From an uncultured Flammeovirgaceae bacterium (GTDB lineage Bacteria > Bacteroidota > Bacteroidia > Cytophagales > Cyclobacteriaceae), in NCBI GenBank assembly GCA_937883755.1, contig CAKZYA010000011.1:59300-123299 (forward strand): a stretch of 64,000 nt of DNA, read 5' to 3'. The stretch's first letter is position 1. Each line of letters opens with the position of its first letter. This document shows, piece after piece, positions 63,447 through 64,000 of this stretch. The notes beneath the pieces were generated by a model. That model was given only the letters and a program-made list of their open reading frames with translations. It had not been told where the DNA came from and ran no database searches. Both the position numbers and the translations under genes were made by a program.

Positions 63447-64000
63447 TTAGTTGGCTGAATTGATTACTGTCTCGCGAATTTCTTCCTGGGGAAGTCCTCC
63501 TTCAGTACCAGCCACTACCATAGATACTGAAGCATCACCAGTGACGTTCACTACGGTTCGGCACATATCAATAATTCGGTCGGGAGCTAAAATCAAAGCT
63601 AATCCTGCGGCGGGCACGCCAATGGCCTCCAGTACGATGACCAGCATCACTACTCCAGCTCCGGGTACTGCCGCCGTTCCGATGGAAGCCAGCGTGGCGG
63701 TGAGTACAATCATCAGCTGGCTAGTAAGCGATAAGCCTAGTCCGAGTGCTTGAGCGATAAATACGGCTGCTACGCCCTGATACAAACTGGTACCGTCCAT
63801 ATTAATGGTTGCGCCCAGCGGTAACACAAAGCTGGATACTTCTTCGGAGACCTTCAGGTCGTTTTGCACCACTTCCATCGTGACGGGCAAGGTAGCGGCA
63901 CTAGAACTCGTACTAAACGCTAGTAACTGGGCAGGTCGCATCGCCCGAAAGAACTTCTTGTATTTTACCTTAACGAACATTTTAAAAATAGCTGGATAAA
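63447..64000 (-). CDS. dicarboxylate/amino acid:cation symporter, C-terminal part (cut by window)
   Basis: The frame is open to the window edge, so the N-terminal half is missing; the Met at 63980 is internal. The visible part has the DAACS hallmarks [14 protein letters not shown] (serine-rich re-entrant loop), [20 protein letters not shown] and a helical hairpin ending [20 protein letters not shown], the GltPh-type substrate site with Asp, Arg and Asn. It imports aspartate, glutamate or C4-dicarboxylates with Na+ or H+. It lies upstream of mnmH in the same orientation, 25 bases apart. Confidence 0.92.
   Translation of the reverse strand, partial: YPAIFKMFVKVKYKKFFRAMRPAQLLAFSTSSSAATLPVTMEVVQNDLKVSEEVSSFVLPLGATINMDGTSLYQGVAAVFIAQALGLGLSLTSQLMIVLTATLASIGTAAVPGAGVVMLVIVLEAIGVPAAGLALILAPDRIIDMCRTVVNVTGDASVSMVVAGTEGGLPQEEIRETVINSAN

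Noticed and set aside
1..64000. tRNA, rRNA or CRISPR array
   Set aside because: No cloverleaf-like segments with T-loop GTTCGA/AATCC context, rRNA words or regularly spaced direct repeats with unique spacers were found; the curlin repeats are coding and irregular.

Overview
The window reads as a chromosomal segment of a Bacteroidota bacterium, most likely a marine or surface-associated member of the Cytophagales. The evidence is a SusC/SusD (RagA/RagB) pair, many short lipoproteins with relaxed lipoboxes, matches to the Bacteroidota promoter (TTTG, about 19 bases, TAnnTTTG) and near absence of Shine-Dalgarno sites. Other signs are a split cobalamin-dependent methionine synthase, a Bacteroidota-type curli locus and the small ribosomal protein THX. 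I see no rRNA, tRNA, CRISPR array, phage or intact insertion sequence. The species cannot be fixed from the sequence alone.

Layout. 1-6647 (+): two paralogous giant VCBS/FG-GAP proteins with UnbV/ASPIC domains and a small lipoprotein, chained by out-of-frame gene overlaps. 6661-12704 (-): cytochrome c maturation genes ccmB, C, D, E and F, interrupted by a GH18 chitinase-like gene. 13050-16470: rfbA (+), then transaldolase, a Nudix hydrolase and a GNAT acetyltransferase (-). 16537-21369 (-): a tight six-gene operon of nrnA-like, two FKBP lipoproteins, rdgB, udk and ktrA. 21721-27199: nfu (+), a small membrane protein (-) and the rimP-nusA-infB operon (-), whose leader carries a strong promoter followed by an intrinsic-terminator-like hairpin. 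27469-31971 (-): susC and susD. 32359-38852 (+): a glutaminyl-cyclase-like lipoprotein, then a curli locus (csgE, csgF, csgG, one 808-residue curlin, a lipoprotein). 38906-43643 (-): an FkbM methyltransferase and the two halves of MetH. 43881-47205 (+): a UbiA prenyltransferase, purN and purH. 47195-52650: WecA-like transferase, a conserved unknown, thx, a DUF4136 lipoprotein, a quinone oxidoreductase and a Fic protein flanked by palindromic repeats. 52735-58517 (-): a tripartite RND efflux system. 58661-64000: a hydrolase, lipoproteins, a VOC protein, selD-mnmH and the end of a dicarboxylate/cation symporter.

How the genes work together. The ccm block delivers heme for c-type cytochromes; its CcmE carries Cys-x-x-x-Tyr in place of the usual heme-binding His. 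The curli block encodes a complete export apparatus (CsgE, F, G) for one very large amyloid subunit built of about 30 curlin units, with a visible older duplication of a 12-unit block. CsgG carries a C-terminal extension that looks like an outer-membrane barrel, and no short CsgA/CsgB pair is present. mnmH and selD form a self-contained route to 2-selenouridine in tRNA. The RND pump gene is preceded by four exact copies of a heptamer directly before its start codon.

The best candidates for something new are the giant-curlin variant of the curli system, the rimP-nusA-infB leader and the heptamer tract at the RND pump gene.
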